A stretch of 36,524 nt of DNA from Euryarchaeota archaeon UBA250. GTDB taxonomy: Archaea; Thermoplasmatota; Poseidoniia; Poseidoniales; Thalassarchaeaceae. The notes below the pieces were generated by a model. The model was not told the DNA's origin. It saw only the letters and a program-made list of their open reading frames with translations, and ran no database searches. The translations under genes were made by a program, and so were the position numbers. Of this stretch, positions 15,736 through 24,048 are shown in pieces. Location of the stretch: assembly GCA_002504845.1 (NCBI GenBank), contig DATW01000011.1, positions 1 to 36,524 on the forward strand. Direction: 5' to 3'. Each line of letters opens with the position of its first letter. The first letter of the stretch is position 1.

Positions 15736-15814
15736 GTTGCTCGGTTTGGCGTCGTATGCTTGAATGTTGAGGGGGCCAATGGTCGAGATACTTACTTCTC
15801 TCCCTGCGTCACGC

Positions 15815-15822
15815 TCTTATAC
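15815..15822 (+). promoter_or_regulatory. TATA-like box for rpsL-rpsG
   Basis: TCTTATAC lies about 26 bases before an expected start of transcription near 15844, just upstream of the GGGGTG site at 15849-15854. Inferred from position. Confidence 0.45.
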
Positions 15823-15848
15823 CCCGGGCAGGTGGCCTCGCCTGCTTA

Positions 15849-15854
15849 GGGGTG
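15849..15854 (+). promoter_or_regulatory. Shine-Dalgarno site deciding the rpsL start
   Basis: GGGGTG, preceded by A, lies six bases before TTG 15861 but overlaps the GTG at 15852, so it supports the TTG as the initiation codon of uS12. Confidence 0.5.
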
Positions 15855-15860
15855 CGTCAC

Positions 15861-16301
15861 TTGGGTCAAGGGTTGTTTTCAGGACCGAAGATGAAGGGTG
15901 ATCGTAAGAAATTTAGGTGGAAGGAGCGTAAGTTCAAACAACGCCAAGATAAGCGTAAAGCTGGAGGCGTACTGAAGCATGACCCCCTCATGGGCAGCAC
16001 CCAAGCGAAGGGCATCGTCATAGAGAAGGTCGGTATCGAGGCCAAGCAGCCTAACTCCGGTATCAGAAAGGCCGTCAAGATTTCTCTAATAAGGACAGGA
16101 AATAAGCTGACTGCATTCGCACCAGGTGATGGAGCGATTTCGTTTATCGATGAGCATGACGAGGTCATGGTTGAAGGCATAGGTGGACGAATGGGGCGAT
16201 CTTACGGAGATTTGCCCGGTGTTAGATTCAAAGTCATAAAAGTGAATGGCGTCTCTCTCGACGAGATGGTACGCGGACGTAAGGAGAAGCCTGTAAGGTG
16301 A
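15861..16301 (+). CDS. rpsL: Small ribosomal subunit protein uS12
   Basis: A 146-residue protein of archaeal/eukaryotic uS12 type. It contains DRKKFRWKERKFKQR, GSTQAKGIVIEKVGIEAKQP, the decoding-site loop PNSGIRKAVKISLIRTG, GDGAISFIDEHDEVMVEG and GDLPGVRFKVIKVNGVSL. I chose TTG 15861 because it gives the family-like N-terminus MGQGLFSGPK and has a GGGGTG site at 15849-15854; GTG 15852 would add three residues. The AAKQPNS region binds the decoding centre of 16S rRNA. It is followed by rpsG with an overlap of the Shine-Dalgarno site and stop codon, the usual archaeal str-type order. Confidence 0.96.
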   Translation: MGQGLFSGPKMKGDRKKFRWKERKFKQRQDKRKAGGVLKHDPLMGSTQAKGIVIEKVGIEAKQPNSGIRKAVKISLIRTGNKLTAFAPGDGAISFIDEHDEVMVEGIGGRMGRSYGDLPGVRFKVIKVNGVSLDEMVRGRKEKPVR

Positions 16302-16303
16302 TC
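16296..16303 (+). promoter_or_regulatory. Strong Shine-Dalgarno site for rpsG
   Basis: AGGTGATC is complementary to the usual archaeal 16S rRNA 3' end and lies three bases before ATG 16307. It overlaps the rpsL stop and favours this ATG over the GTG at 16298. Confidence 0.75.
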
Positions 16304-16306
16304 AAT

Positions 16307-16921
16307 ATGTCTGACGAAGAAGTTCAGATGCATGAGCAGCAGGCTGCTATAGCCGGCATAGGCACCATGGTTTTTGGTAAGTGGGACGCAACAGAAGTGA
16401 CCTGTAACGATCCAGGACTAGCACCCTACGTCAACCTCACAACTATCGGAACGCCCCACAGCGGGGGCAGGCATGCTAGGGTATGGTTTGGAAAATCCAA
16501 GCTTTCCATTATAGAACGATTCATCAACAGCCTCATGAGAACTGGAAAGTACGCAGGCAAGAAGCAGCATTGTGCCAAGGCATTCGAGGCCGCACTCGAT
16601 TCAATGGCCGAGAGGAAGGGGGAGAACCCTCTGCAACTTTTCATCGACGCAGTCGTGAACTCAGCACCTTGTGAAGAGATAACCAGGATAAAATTCGGTG
16701 CTGTGAGCCAGCCAAAGGCAGTCGACTCGTCCCCTAGCAGAAGACTTGACACGGCTATGAGGAATCTTGCCAAGGGGTGCGCTGCAGCCACGGCGAAGAG
16801 CACCAGAACTTTGACACAGGGAATAGTATCTGAACTCAGCAAGGCTTCCGAGGGAGACATAGCCTCGTTTGCAGTCTCCAAGCGCGAGGAAGTAGAGCGT
16901 ATCGCAGCATCTGCAAGATGA
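16307..16921 (+). CDS. rpsG: Small ribosomal subunit protein uS7
   Basis: A 204-residue protein of archaeal length. After an acidic N-terminus it has FGKWDATEVTCNDPGLAPYV, then HSGGRHARVWFGKSKLSIIERF, NSLMRTGKYAGKKQHC and the C-terminal SSPSRRLDTAMRNLAKGC, all typical of archaeal uS7, which nucleates assembly of the 30S head and contacts tRNA near the E site. The start at ATG 16307 is decided by the perfect AGGTGATC site. It is co-transcribed with rpsL, and fusA follows after 83 bases that may hold a separate promoter. Confidence 0.96.
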   Translation: MSDEEVQMHEQQAAIAGIGTMVFGKWDATEVTCNDPGLAPYVNLTTIGTPHSGGRHARVWFGKSKLSIIERFINSLMRTGKYAGKKQHCAKAFEAALDSMAERKGENPLQLFIDAVVNSAPCEEITRIKFGAVSQPKAVDSSPSRRLDTAMRNLAKGCAAATAKSTRTLTQGIVSELSKASEGDIASFAVSKREEVERIAASAR

Positions 16922-16957
16922 TACAGCCGCTCATTTCGCGTACGCCCAAACGGTCGG

Positions 16958-16964
16958 CTTTATG
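16958..16964 (+). promoter_or_regulatory. TATA-like box before fusA
   Basis: CTTTATG lies in the 83-base gap between rpsG and fusA, about 44 bases before the fusA ATG. It would give a leader of roughly 17 bases that contains a GTGGTG stretch. Positional inference. Confidence 0.4.
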
Positions 16965-17004
16965 AACCTCTCAAAAGTCGCCCGAACCGTCAGTGGTGTG
17001 CTAA

Positions 17005-19212
17005 ATGGGACGTAAGGAAGACAACATCAAGCGAGCAACTGAGGTCATGCATGACCGAGATCGAATTAGAAATCTAGCAATTGCTGCCCACATCGACCAT
17101 GGCAAGACAACTCTTTCGGACAATCTAATCGCCGGAGCAGGGATGATGTCCGAGGACTTGGCTGGAAAGTCCAGGGTCCTTGACTTCGATGAGCAGGAGT
17201 CCGCGAGAGGGATTACGATCAACGCTGCTTCCGCATCAATGGTGCACAGCGTATCCGGTGAAGATTACCTGGTCAACCTGATAGACACACCTGGACACGT
17301 TGATTTCGGCGGGGACGTCACACGTGCAATGCGTGCTGTCGACGGATGCATAATCCTCGCCTGTGCGGTTGAAGGAACAATGCCACAGACTGAAACAGTC
17401 GTACGCCAAGCCTTGAAGGAGAAGGTGCGACCAGTTCTTTTCATAAACAAGGTAGACCGACTGATCAATGAGCTTCAGATCGATGGAAAGGAGATGATGG
17501 AGCGCTTCTCGCTAATCATTGCTAAAGTCAACAAGCTAATCTCCACATTCGCTCCAGAGGGGCTCAAGAAGGAATGGAGGGTATCTGTTGAGAATGGTAC
17601 CGTTGCCTTCGGATCTGCATACTACAACTGGGGCATGTCAGTACCATTCATGGCGAAATCTAAGCTGAATTTCGTTGATATCTTTGAGCACTGCAAAAAT
17701 GATCAGCAGAAGGAACTCTCGAAGAAGGCCCCCGTGCACGAAGTCCTCTTGGACATGGCTGTTGACAAACTACCTTCCCCTTTGGTCGCGCAAGTCTACA
17801 GGATACCAAATATCTGGCAGGGCGATCTTGACTCAGTTCAAGGAAAGGCCATGATCGATTGTGATGAGGACGGCCCTCTTTCTCTGATGATAACCAAGAT
17901 ATGGATGGACCCTCATGCAGGTGAAGTTGCAGTAGGACGCATCTATTCTGGCCAGATTAAGCAGGGAGAGAGTGTTTGGGCTCTTGGCGGTGCAAAGGCA
18001 GAGCGTGTTCAACAGGTCTCCATGATGGTCGGAGGGGACAGAATATCAGTGCCTTCTGTGACTGCTGGCAACATTGCTGCAATCACAGGAATCAGGAGTG
18101 CTGCTGCAGGTGTCACTGTTACGCGGGATCCCGAGGCCACGCCCTTCGAGGCCATAAGGCACTATTCAGAACCGGTTGTGACCAAAGCCATCGAGCCACT
18201 TGCTATGAAGGACTTACCGAAGTTCATAGGCGCAATGTCGAGCTTGGCTAAGGCCGACGCTTCACTACAAGTGAGTACGAACAGCGAGACTGGAGAGGCG
18301 CTTCTTGCCGGTATGGGTGAACTACATCTTGAGATCACGATTTACAGGCTCGAGGAGGAGCACGGCATAAAGGTCAAACAAAGCGACCCAATTGTGGTTT
18401 ACAGAGAATGCATTCAGTCCAAGAATGAAGGTCAAGCATTCGAAGGTAAGTCGCCGAACAGACACAATAGGTTCTATGTTGAAACAGAACCCTTGCCCAC
18501 AGAGGTCATCCAGGCTCTTAGAGAAGGCGAGTTTGGCGATGGCACAGTCAGGAACAAGGACTCCAAGGAAGTTGGTGACAAGTTTGCTGCATATGGCATG
18601 AAGAAAGATCTGATGAGGAAAATATACGCGATCCACGGGACAAACGTCCTTGTGAACGACACCAAAGGTATCCAGAATCTACATGAAACGCGAGAGCTAA
18701 TCATCGAGGGATTCAATGAGGTTTGCAAGAAAGGCCCACTGGCAGAGGAACCCCTGATGGGTGTCATGGTGAGGCTCACGGATGCGAAACTCCACGAAGA
18801 TGCAATACACAGAGGCCCTGCACAGACGATTCCTGCGGTAAGAAACTCGATAAGAGGCAGCCTCGTAAGGTCGCGGCCGGTTATCTTGGAGCCGATACAG
18901 AATATACGAATCGACGCTCCAAACGACGTCATCGGTGGCGTCACAAGGGAAGTTACGAATCGAAGGGGAATAATCGAGGATATGCCGGTGGATGGGGGAA
19001 CTGCATCAGTGATAGGCAAGATGCCCGTGGGGGAGTCCTTCGGATTCTCTAATGACATACGTGCAGCCAGCCAAGGTCGCGCTGTATGGAATACTGAAAA
19101 TGCAGGATTCGACATCCTTCCGATGAATCTCTTCGAGAAGACTGTGGGCGATATCCGTGAAAGAAAGGGCCTCAAACCAGAGGTCCCGGGCGAAGCATAT
19201 TATTCGGATTGA
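17005..19212 (+). CDS. fusA: Elongation factor 2 (aEF-2)
   Basis: A 735-residue GTPase of archaeal EF-2 length. The G domain has AHIDHGKTTLSDNLI (P-loop), RGITINAASASM (switch I), DTPGHVDFGGDVTRAMRA (switch II) and FINKVDRL. Domain IV has DAKLHEDAIHRGPAQTIPA, in which His602 is the expected diphthamide position, and domain V has GESFGFSNDIRAASQGRA. EF-2 moves tRNA and mRNA after peptide transfer. Presence of the target histidine agrees with the Dph6-like gene at 5830-6603. The stop codon is three bases from that of the convergent IDI-GGPPS gene. Confidence 0.98.
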   Translation: MGRKEDNIKRATEVMHDRDRIRNLAIAAHIDHGKTTLSDNLIAGAGMMSEDLAGKSRVLDFDEQESARGITINAASASMVHSVSGEDYLVNLIDTPGHVDFGGDVTRAMRAVDGCIILACAVEGTMPQTETVVRQALKEKVRPVLFINKVDRLINELQIDGKEMMERFSLIIAKVNKLISTFAPEGLKKEWRVSVENGTVAFGSAYYNWGMSVPFMAKSKLNFVDIFEHCKNDQQKELSKKAPVHEVLLDMAVDKLPSPLVAQVYRIPNIWQGDLDSVQGKAMIDCDEDGPLSLMITKIWMDPHAGEVAVGRIYSGQIKQGESVWALGGAKAERVQQVSMMVGGDRISVPSVTAGNIAAITGIRSAAAGVTVTRDPEATPFEAIRHYSEPVVTKAIEPLAMKDLPKFIGAMSSLAKADASLQVSTNSETGEALLAGMGELHLEITIYRLEEEHGIKVKQSDPIVVYRECIQSKNEGQAFEGKSPNRHNRFYVETEPLPTEVIQALREGEFGDGTVRNKDSKEVGDKFAAYGMKKDLMRKIYAIHGTNVLVNDTKGIQNLHETRELIIEGFNEVCKKGPLAEEPLMGVMVRLTDAKLHEDAIHRGPAQTIPAVRNSIRGSLVRSRPVILEPIQNIRIDAPNDVIGGVTREVTNRRGIIEDMPVDGGTASVIGKMPVGESFGFSNDIRAASQGRAVWNTENAGFDILPMNLFEKTVGDIRERKGLKPEVPGEAYYSD

Positions 19213-19215
19213 GGC

Positions 19216-20901
19216 TCATCGAACTCTTGTTATCTGGAAGTCCGTGATTGTCCTCAGTATATCCAAACTTGGAGACGGATCGATTTTGTCAAGCGCCTGA
19301 TGTGCAGCCTCGTGGTAATCCAGCGCTCTCTTCCACGCATAATTCAGGCTTCCAGAATCTTCCAAATCTACAATCGCCTTGCTGATCATACTCTCAGACG
19401 CGTCTTCATTGCCGAAGGCTGCTTTGAAATTGGGCATGTCCATGCCACTTGATAGCGCATGAATCGCTATTAGCGTCCTTTTACCGCTGGATATGTCTGA
19501 ACCAGAAGTCTTTCCTAGAGTTTCCGTATCAGATCTCAGATCGATAACATCATCCATTATCTGGAAGCACAGGCCAAGCATCAAACCCCACTCGGACATA
19601 GTCTCGACCATCTCATCTGAAGCTCCAGAAATTATCGCTCCTGTCTTGGCGCACATTTGGAACATTGCACTTGTTTTACCTTCTATCATAGCGAGATAAT
19701 CATCTTCCGATACGACATCTCTGCCTTCGAACTCGAAATCCTCTTGTTGTCCCTCTGCCACTCTTCGGACCATTTCTCCAATATTCTTCACAAGAAGTCG
19801 TAACTCATCATCATCAATATGATTGGAATCTGCAAGCATTTCGAAGCTTAAAGCGAGCATGGCGTCTCCAGCATTAATAGCGGTAGAATCGTCAAATTCT
19901 ACATGCACGGCTTTGAGACCTCTTCTAACGGGATCTTGATCCATGATGTCATCGTGGACAAGAGTGAAATTGTGTATAATCTCGATACAAGCGCCGAGAA
20001 CGTAATGTCCTTCATGCCCTTTCCCAATTGCCTCACCAACCAGGATGGGGAGCATTGCTCTGAGACGCTTGCCTCCGCCCGTAAACAAGTGACTCATTGC
20101 TGCATGAAGTCTTGGTTGGCTAATCTTAGAAAGCCCCTTCATGATATGCTCCTCTGCATTCTCCCTATGTCCTGATATTTGCGCGAGAATCTGAGTGGAG
20201 TCACCTGGATTTAGTGACATCCTTCCGAATTGAAGAATTTCATTAGACACACTCCCCATTGCCTCCTCTACCGTTTTCCCCTCTGGCAGATATGCACTCA
20301 TGATAGCCTTGAACCATGGGGCGACTACCTCCTCAGACCAACGTCCAGTTTGCATTACCATACTTCTTATTTCATCGAGACTTAACCATTCAAACGCTTC
20401 AACCTCGTTTAGATTGGGCTTGATATCAGCATCGCCTCTAACCATCAGGACATGGTCGATTTCCCTTTCTATCCATTCGGAATCCCATCTTGAACTATAT
20501 TTGAATTTACCAATCTCCCTGAAATCCCATTTCTCCGATATTTCAGAGGGTATACCGAGCTCTTGTTCCATTTTTCTTATGGCTGCAGAACGAACCGGCT
20601 CTTCTGCCCCTGCTCCTCCATCCGATATCATAAGTGGATGACTGCAGCAGGTATTTGCCCATATAGACGGGAATGTGATTTTCGTCGACGCGCGCTTTTG
20701 CACTAGTAATCGATCGTCGGAATCGAATAGTAAGACGCTAAAGGCCCTATGTAGGGCACCCTCGCCATAGTGACAGTCTTTCTTAGAAGCGCTACCAATC
20801 GGATTATCCTCTTTGTCAACCAGGATGCACAACTCTGACATCATGGATCTCTGATCGGAGTCCAGACCTTCGAGTACATCGCGCATGATTCTCCCAAACA
20901 T
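19216..20901 (-). CDS. Fusion: type I IPP isomerase (Nudix) + GGPP synthase
   Basis: One uninterrupted frame of 561 residues with two enzyme domains. Residues about 20-215 are a type I isopentenyl diphosphate isomerase: Nudix fold with WANTCCSHPL (residues 81-90, catalytic Cys near 86), AAIRKMEQELGIP and EREIDHVLMVRG (catalytic Glu region). Residues about 225-561 are a trans-polyprenyl synthase with GGGKRLRAML, first Asp-rich motif DDIMD (317-321), GDAMLALSFEML, EGKTSAMFQMCAKTG and second Asp-rich motif DDVID (450-454). The protein would convert IPP to DMAPP and condense them to GGPP, the precursor of archaeal lipids and quinone tails. It starts three bases after the IPK stop. Type I isomerase is unusual in archaea, and both domains keep their key residues, so both are probably active. 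Confidence 0.95.
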   Translation of the reverse strand: MFGRIMRDVLEGLDSDQRSMMSELCILVDKEDNPIGSASKKDCHYGEGALHRAFSVLLFDSDDRLLVQKRASTKITFPSIWANTCCSHPLMISDGGAGAEEPVRSAAIRKMEQELGIPSEISEKWDFREIGKFKYSSRWDSEWIEREIDHVLMVRGDADIKPNLNEVEAFEWLSLDEIRSMVMQTGRWSEEVVAPWFKAIMSAYLPEGKTVEEAMGSVSNEILQFGRMSLNPGDSTQILAQISGHRENAEEHIMKGLSKISQPRLHAAMSHLFTGGGKRLRAMLPILVGEAIGKGHEGHYVLGACIEIIHNFTLVHDDIMDQDPVRRGLKAVHVEFDDSTAINAGDAMLALSFEMLADSNHIDDDELRLLVKNIGEMVRRVAEGQQEDFEFEGRDVVSEDDYLAMIEGKTSAMFQMCAKTGAIISGASDEMVETMSEWGLMLGLCFQIMDDVIDLRSDTETLGKTSGSDISSGKRTLIAIHALSSGMDMPNFKAAFGNEDASESMISKAIVDLEDSGSLNYAWKRALDYHEAAHQALDKIDPSPSLDILRTITDFQITRVR

Positions 20902-20904
20902 TCG

Positions 20905-21705
20905 TCATTCATCACTTTTGGCCCTCTCAAACAGAGTACCGATAAAACGTTCTCCGATTAGGAGATTGTGAAGATTATCGGGGTCCAGACCATTTACGAA
21001 ACCGACTAATGGAACGTTTTCTGAAATTCGCGAAGCAACCTCGACCTTCAATGCCATACCGCCTGTAACATCTGTTAACTCATTGATAGAAGTCTCGTAA
21101 GACGTTGATGATGTCCAAACAGGTATCATCCGAGAACCCTTCATGGTTGGATCCATATCATACAGCCCGTCTATACCGTCTAACAAGAAGACAACCTTCT
21201 CCACTTCTGGAAGTTCGGTGGAGAGCCTCTCCATGAGATGATCACCGGAGAGAATACCAAACTCTCGACTCCCCGCAACATCAACGACATCACCAAATGT
21301 CACATGTACGTATCCATTTTCTTCGAATCTTCCGATATCCCCTTCGAATTTAGGGCCGGTCCCATTAGCCCATTCTCTTGGGGGGTGGCATCGACATCTC
21401 ATCCCATGACTCTCAAGAATGGATACCACTGAGTCATTCAACTCATTCATCGATTTCCTGACTGTTTCCTTTGCCCGACGTTGCTCTTCCTCTCTGCCAG
21501 ACACACGTCCTCTGGAAAGATCCCCTGACTTAGCATCTATATGACCGAAAGAACCTGCGCCATGTACGATTATGAGGTCCATTCCTGAATTTACCATATC
21601 GGATAGTATTGGTGCAATAGCCGATATGGTATCCGGTCTGAACACTTTTCTTGACTCCTTTTCGGTAATCAGAGCCCCTCCAAATTTGATTACGGTTCGT
21701 CCCAC
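20905..21705 (-). CDS. Isopentenyl phosphate kinase
   Basis: A 266-residue amino acid kinase-fold protein with the IPK motifs IKFGGALIT at the N-terminus, IVHGAGSFGHIDA (with the His used to bind and phosphorylate the substrate), a FGDVVDVAGSREFGILSGDH segment and DVTGGMALKVEVA near the C-terminus. IPK phosphorylates isopentenyl phosphate to IPP, the last step of the archaeal mevalonate pathway. Aspartokinase-type or UMP kinase motifs are not seen. It is the first gene of a two-gene operon with the IDI-GGPPS fusion, so the steps after IPP are encoded directly downstream. Confidence 0.93.
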   Translation of the reverse strand: MGRTVIKFGGALITEKESRKVFRPDTISAIAPILSDMVNSGMDLIIVHGAGSFGHIDAKSGDLSRGRVSGREEEQRRAKETVRKSMNELNDSVVSILESHGMRCRCHPPREWANGTGPKFEGDIGRFEENGYVHVTFGDVVDVAGSREFGILSGDHLMERLSTELPEVEKVVFLLDGIDGLYDMDPTMKGSRMIPVWTSSTSYETSINELTDVTGGMALKVEVASRISENVPLVGFVNGLDPDNLHNLLIGERFIGTLFERAKSDE

Positions 21706-21771
21706 GATTCACTCCACATTAAGCGATACATTTGAGGGCGCCGTCGACCACAGGTTCTTCTGTCCTCGTTC

Positions 21772-22110
21772 ATGCAGAATGCCATGGCCGAGGACGCGGA
21801 CATGTCTAGATTCAAACGATGGTTACAGGCAAGAATCGAAGATTCGGATGCTATAGAGGATATCGAGGAGAGGAAAATAACCCTCAGACGACTCAACTCT
21901 GCTTTGCACGAGGCCCAGAGCTTCTCAGATCTCGTTGCACTGTCTAGCGGAATCATCAGCGACCCATTCGTTGAGAAGGATGCGAATGTAAGGCCTGTCG
22001 AGATACCCTCTGCACGAAACCCCGATCCGACGATGTGCCCATCCTGCGGCGAGAAGGTCTCATCTGATCTAGGATTCTGCCCCCTTTGTGGAGCATACAG
22101 AGAGTCCTAG
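21772..22110 (+). CDS. Zinc-ribbon protein, unknown function
   Basis: A 112-residue protein with a charged helical N-terminal part (about residues 10-65, including ERKITLRRLNSALHEAQ) and a C-terminal zinc ribbon CPSCGEKVSSDLGFCPLCG (CxxC-x12-CxxC). The ribbon type is common in archaeal adaptor and RNA- or protein-binding proteins. No other domain is visible. ATG codons at 21772 and 21784 are both possible. It is divergent from IPK (66 bases between starts) and its stop lies one base from that of the convergent kptA gene. Confidence 0.78.
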   Translation: MQNAMAEDADMSRFKRWLQARIEDSDAIEDIEERKITLRRLNSALHEAQSFSDLVALSSGIISDPFVEKDANVRPVEIPSARNPDPTMCPSCGEKVSSDLGFCPLCGAYRES

Positions 22111-22111
22111 T

Positions 22112-22801
22112 TCACTCTTCTTCATCCCATTTAGCAGTCAGAATCTGCATTTCTGGGTCATTAGGGTCTGCGACTGATAGGAATTCAGGATCGACGCCCT
22201 CTGCAAGATAGACAGTGACCCCTGCATGCCAGACAGTATGGCCAGAAGCCACCATTCTTGCAGTGTCAACGTCAAGTATTACAGGTCTATCGTGATGCAC
22301 CTTACCAGCATCACCTGCGGATCTTATGCTCCCTGAAAGATGAACATGGGCCCTTCCAGAGGGTATCAGTCCCGCTTCCAGGAGAGCCTCAACCTCATCA
22401 GGGCCGCACGGGAAATATAGCGAGGAGGGGATATTCTCTGTTGGAAGGTCCAGTTCAATCTCAACTGTATGCCCGTATGTGGCCCTAATCATGTTGCCAC
22501 GAACTTCGTATCTCCCTTTCGGATCCGTCTCAGAGACCGCTCTGAAGTGATGGGGCCTGAGCCAATGATATCGCCGTTCATCCCTCTTCTTGAATTGGCG
22601 AATGATATCTTTTACGTCTATCCAGCCGTTAATATCCATCTCGAGATCGAATTTCTCAGGAGCGTGCCTCAGAATGAGAGCCAGTCTCCTGGCCATGCTG
22701 TCTCGTTCACCGGAGCGCATGATGAACTTCCCCTCATCATTGCAGGCGGGGCATAGGGGCTCATCAGAGAAATAACCGTGTACGCTACATTCGCGAATCA
22801 T
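22112..22801 (-). CDS. kptA: RNA 2'-phosphotransferase (Tpt1/KptA)
   Basis: A 229-residue protein with the euryarchaeal KptA layout: an N-terminal zinc-like knuckle (Cys5, His8, Cys17, Cys20), RRLALILRHAPEKFDLEMD, NGWIDVKDIIRQFKKR, HHFRAVSETDPKGRYEV, IRATYGHTVEIELDLP, RAHVHLSGSIRSAGDAGK and DRPVILDVDTARM. These contain the Arg-His-Arg-Arg type active site of the family. Tpt1 removes the 2'-phosphate left at spliced tRNA junctions by transfer to NAD. In archaea, whose ligase leaves no 2'-phosphate, the physiological target is unclear; RNA repair or NAD-dependent RNA or DNA modification are candidates. Confidence 0.93.
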   Translation of the reverse strand: MIRECSVHGYFSDEPLCPACNDEGKFIMRSGERDSMARRLALILRHAPEKFDLEMDINGWIDVKDIIRQFKKRDERRYHWLRPHHFRAVSETDPKGRYEVRGNMIRATYGHTVEIELDLPTENIPSSLYFPCGPDEVEALLEAGLIPSGRAHVHLSGSIRSAGDAGKVHHDRPVILDVDTARMVASGHTVWHAGVTVYLAEGVDPEFLSVADPNDPEMQILTAKWDEEE

Positions 22802-22872
22802 GAACCGGCGAACAAAGACCCTGATTAATACGCACCGGTCAGAGGTTCGTCCGACTCAATCGTTAAGCAGCC

Positions 22873-24018
22873 ATGTCCACCCTCGAAGTCATGACTCCTA
22901 TCGTTGCGGGGTGGGTCCGAACTCCATTTCACAGAGCCCACAAGGGGAAACTCGCGAATATGAGGCCAGAGAGCATGGTGGCGTCTTGTATTATGCAGAT
23001 CGTGTCGCGACTCAACGTAAACTCGGAAGATATCGATGACGTGATTGTCGGATGTGCGTATCCCGAGGGCGAGCAGGGCTACAACATAGGTCGAATGGCT
23101 GCCTTGCTTTCTAATCTCCCAGAAACTGTCCCAGGGATGACTATCAACAGGCTATGTGGCAGTTCCATGCAGGCAGCAATATCAGCTGCTAACGCCATTA
23201 GTGTCGGACAGGGGGAGTGCTACGTAGTCGCAGGCGTTGAGTCGATGTCCAGAGTGAAGAGACGCGGCTTCAATTGGAGCCCCCACCCCGTTCTTGAGTC
23301 AGGCGTGACTGATGCGTACATATCAATGGGAACAACTGCTGAGAATGTTGCGAGAGAGTATGGCATCTCACGAGAGCAGCAGGAGGCATTTGCCTTTGAG
23401 AGCCACATGAAGGCTGCAGCTTATGAGGCTAGCAGCAAGCACATAATCCGAGTTTCAGACTCGGATGGAGAGGAGATATCAGTTGATGGTTGCATAAGAG
23501 CAAGTACCTCGATTGAGAGCATGGCACGTCTTCCACCCGCATTTGATGAGGATGGAACTGTAACAGCCGCAACCTCGTCCCCGCTCACTGATGGAGCCGT
23601 TGCGATGATCGTCTGCTCTGAAGAATACGCTCAGAGGATGAACATGCCTTCGATGGCTAAGATAGTTGCAGGAGCAGTGACTGGAGTCCACCCCAGTATG
23701 ATGGGAATCGGGCCGATTTCCGCTGGAAGGAAGCTCTCGGATAGAATTGGATGGAAACTCTCTGATGTAGATCTATTCGAGGTCAATGAGGCATTCTCAT
23801 CGCAGAGTATTGCAACCATCTCAGAACTTGGATTGGATAGTGAAAGGGTAAATATCCACGGGGGCGCTATCGCAATAGGGCATCCTCTAGGCGCCAGCGG
23901 GGCTAGGATACTAGGTCAAGCAGCCTCGTTGCTCGAGAGTACGGCAGGGTCCAGGGCAATGGCGCTCATGTGTATCGGGGGAGGCATGGGGATAGGAGTC
24001 GCAATTGAGCGATTGTAG
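22873..24018 (+). CDS. Thiolase (acetyl-CoA acyltransferase)
   Basis: A 381-residue thiolase. It has the acyl-binding Cys95 in NRLCGSSMQAAISAAN, the segment ESMSRVKRRG, the C-terminal EVNEAFSSQSIATIS, the catalytic His in GGAIAIGHPLGASGAR and the second Cys in MCIGGGMGIGVAIERL. It therefore belongs to the degradative (bacterial FadA or acetyl-CoA acetyltransferase) subgroup rather than to the archaeal acetoacetyl-CoA thiolase/HMG-CoA synthase pair. Roles in fatty-acid oxidation or acetoacetyl-CoA synthesis are possible. ATG 22873 or 22891 may be the start. It stands alone, with no beta-oxidation partner nearby. Confidence 0.93.
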   Translation: MSTLEVMTPIVAGWVRTPFHRAHKGKLANMRPESMVASCIMQIVSRLNVNSEDIDDVIVGCAYPEGEQGYNIGRMAALLSNLPETVPGMTINRLCGSSMQAAISAANAISVGQGECYVVAGVESMSRVKRRGFNWSPHPVLESGVTDAYISMGTTAENVAREYGISREQQEAFAFESHMKAAAYEASSKHIIRVSDSDGEEISVDGCIRASTSIESMARLPPAFDEDGTVTAATSSPLTDGAVAMIVCSEEYAQRMNMPSMAKIVAGAVTGVHPSMMGIGPISAGRKLSDRIGWKLSDVDLFEVNEAFSSQSIATISELGLDSERVNIHGGAIAIGHPLGASGARILGQAASLLESTAGSRAMALMCIGGGMGIGVAIERL

Positions 24019-24048
24019 GCCCTACTTCCAAGATGATAGATCATATGG

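Noticed and set aside
15736..15848. Possible RNA gene between ubiD and rpsL
   Set aside because: GC-rich stretches (CCCCGGGCA, GGTGGCCTCG) suggested a hairpin, but no cloverleaf or known RNA fold can be drawn; the region is explained as a divergent promoter.
18474..19175. Long minus-strand frame (233 codons) opposite fusA
   Set aside because: fusA is certain here, and the antisense frame is serine/proline-rich with no recognisable motif.
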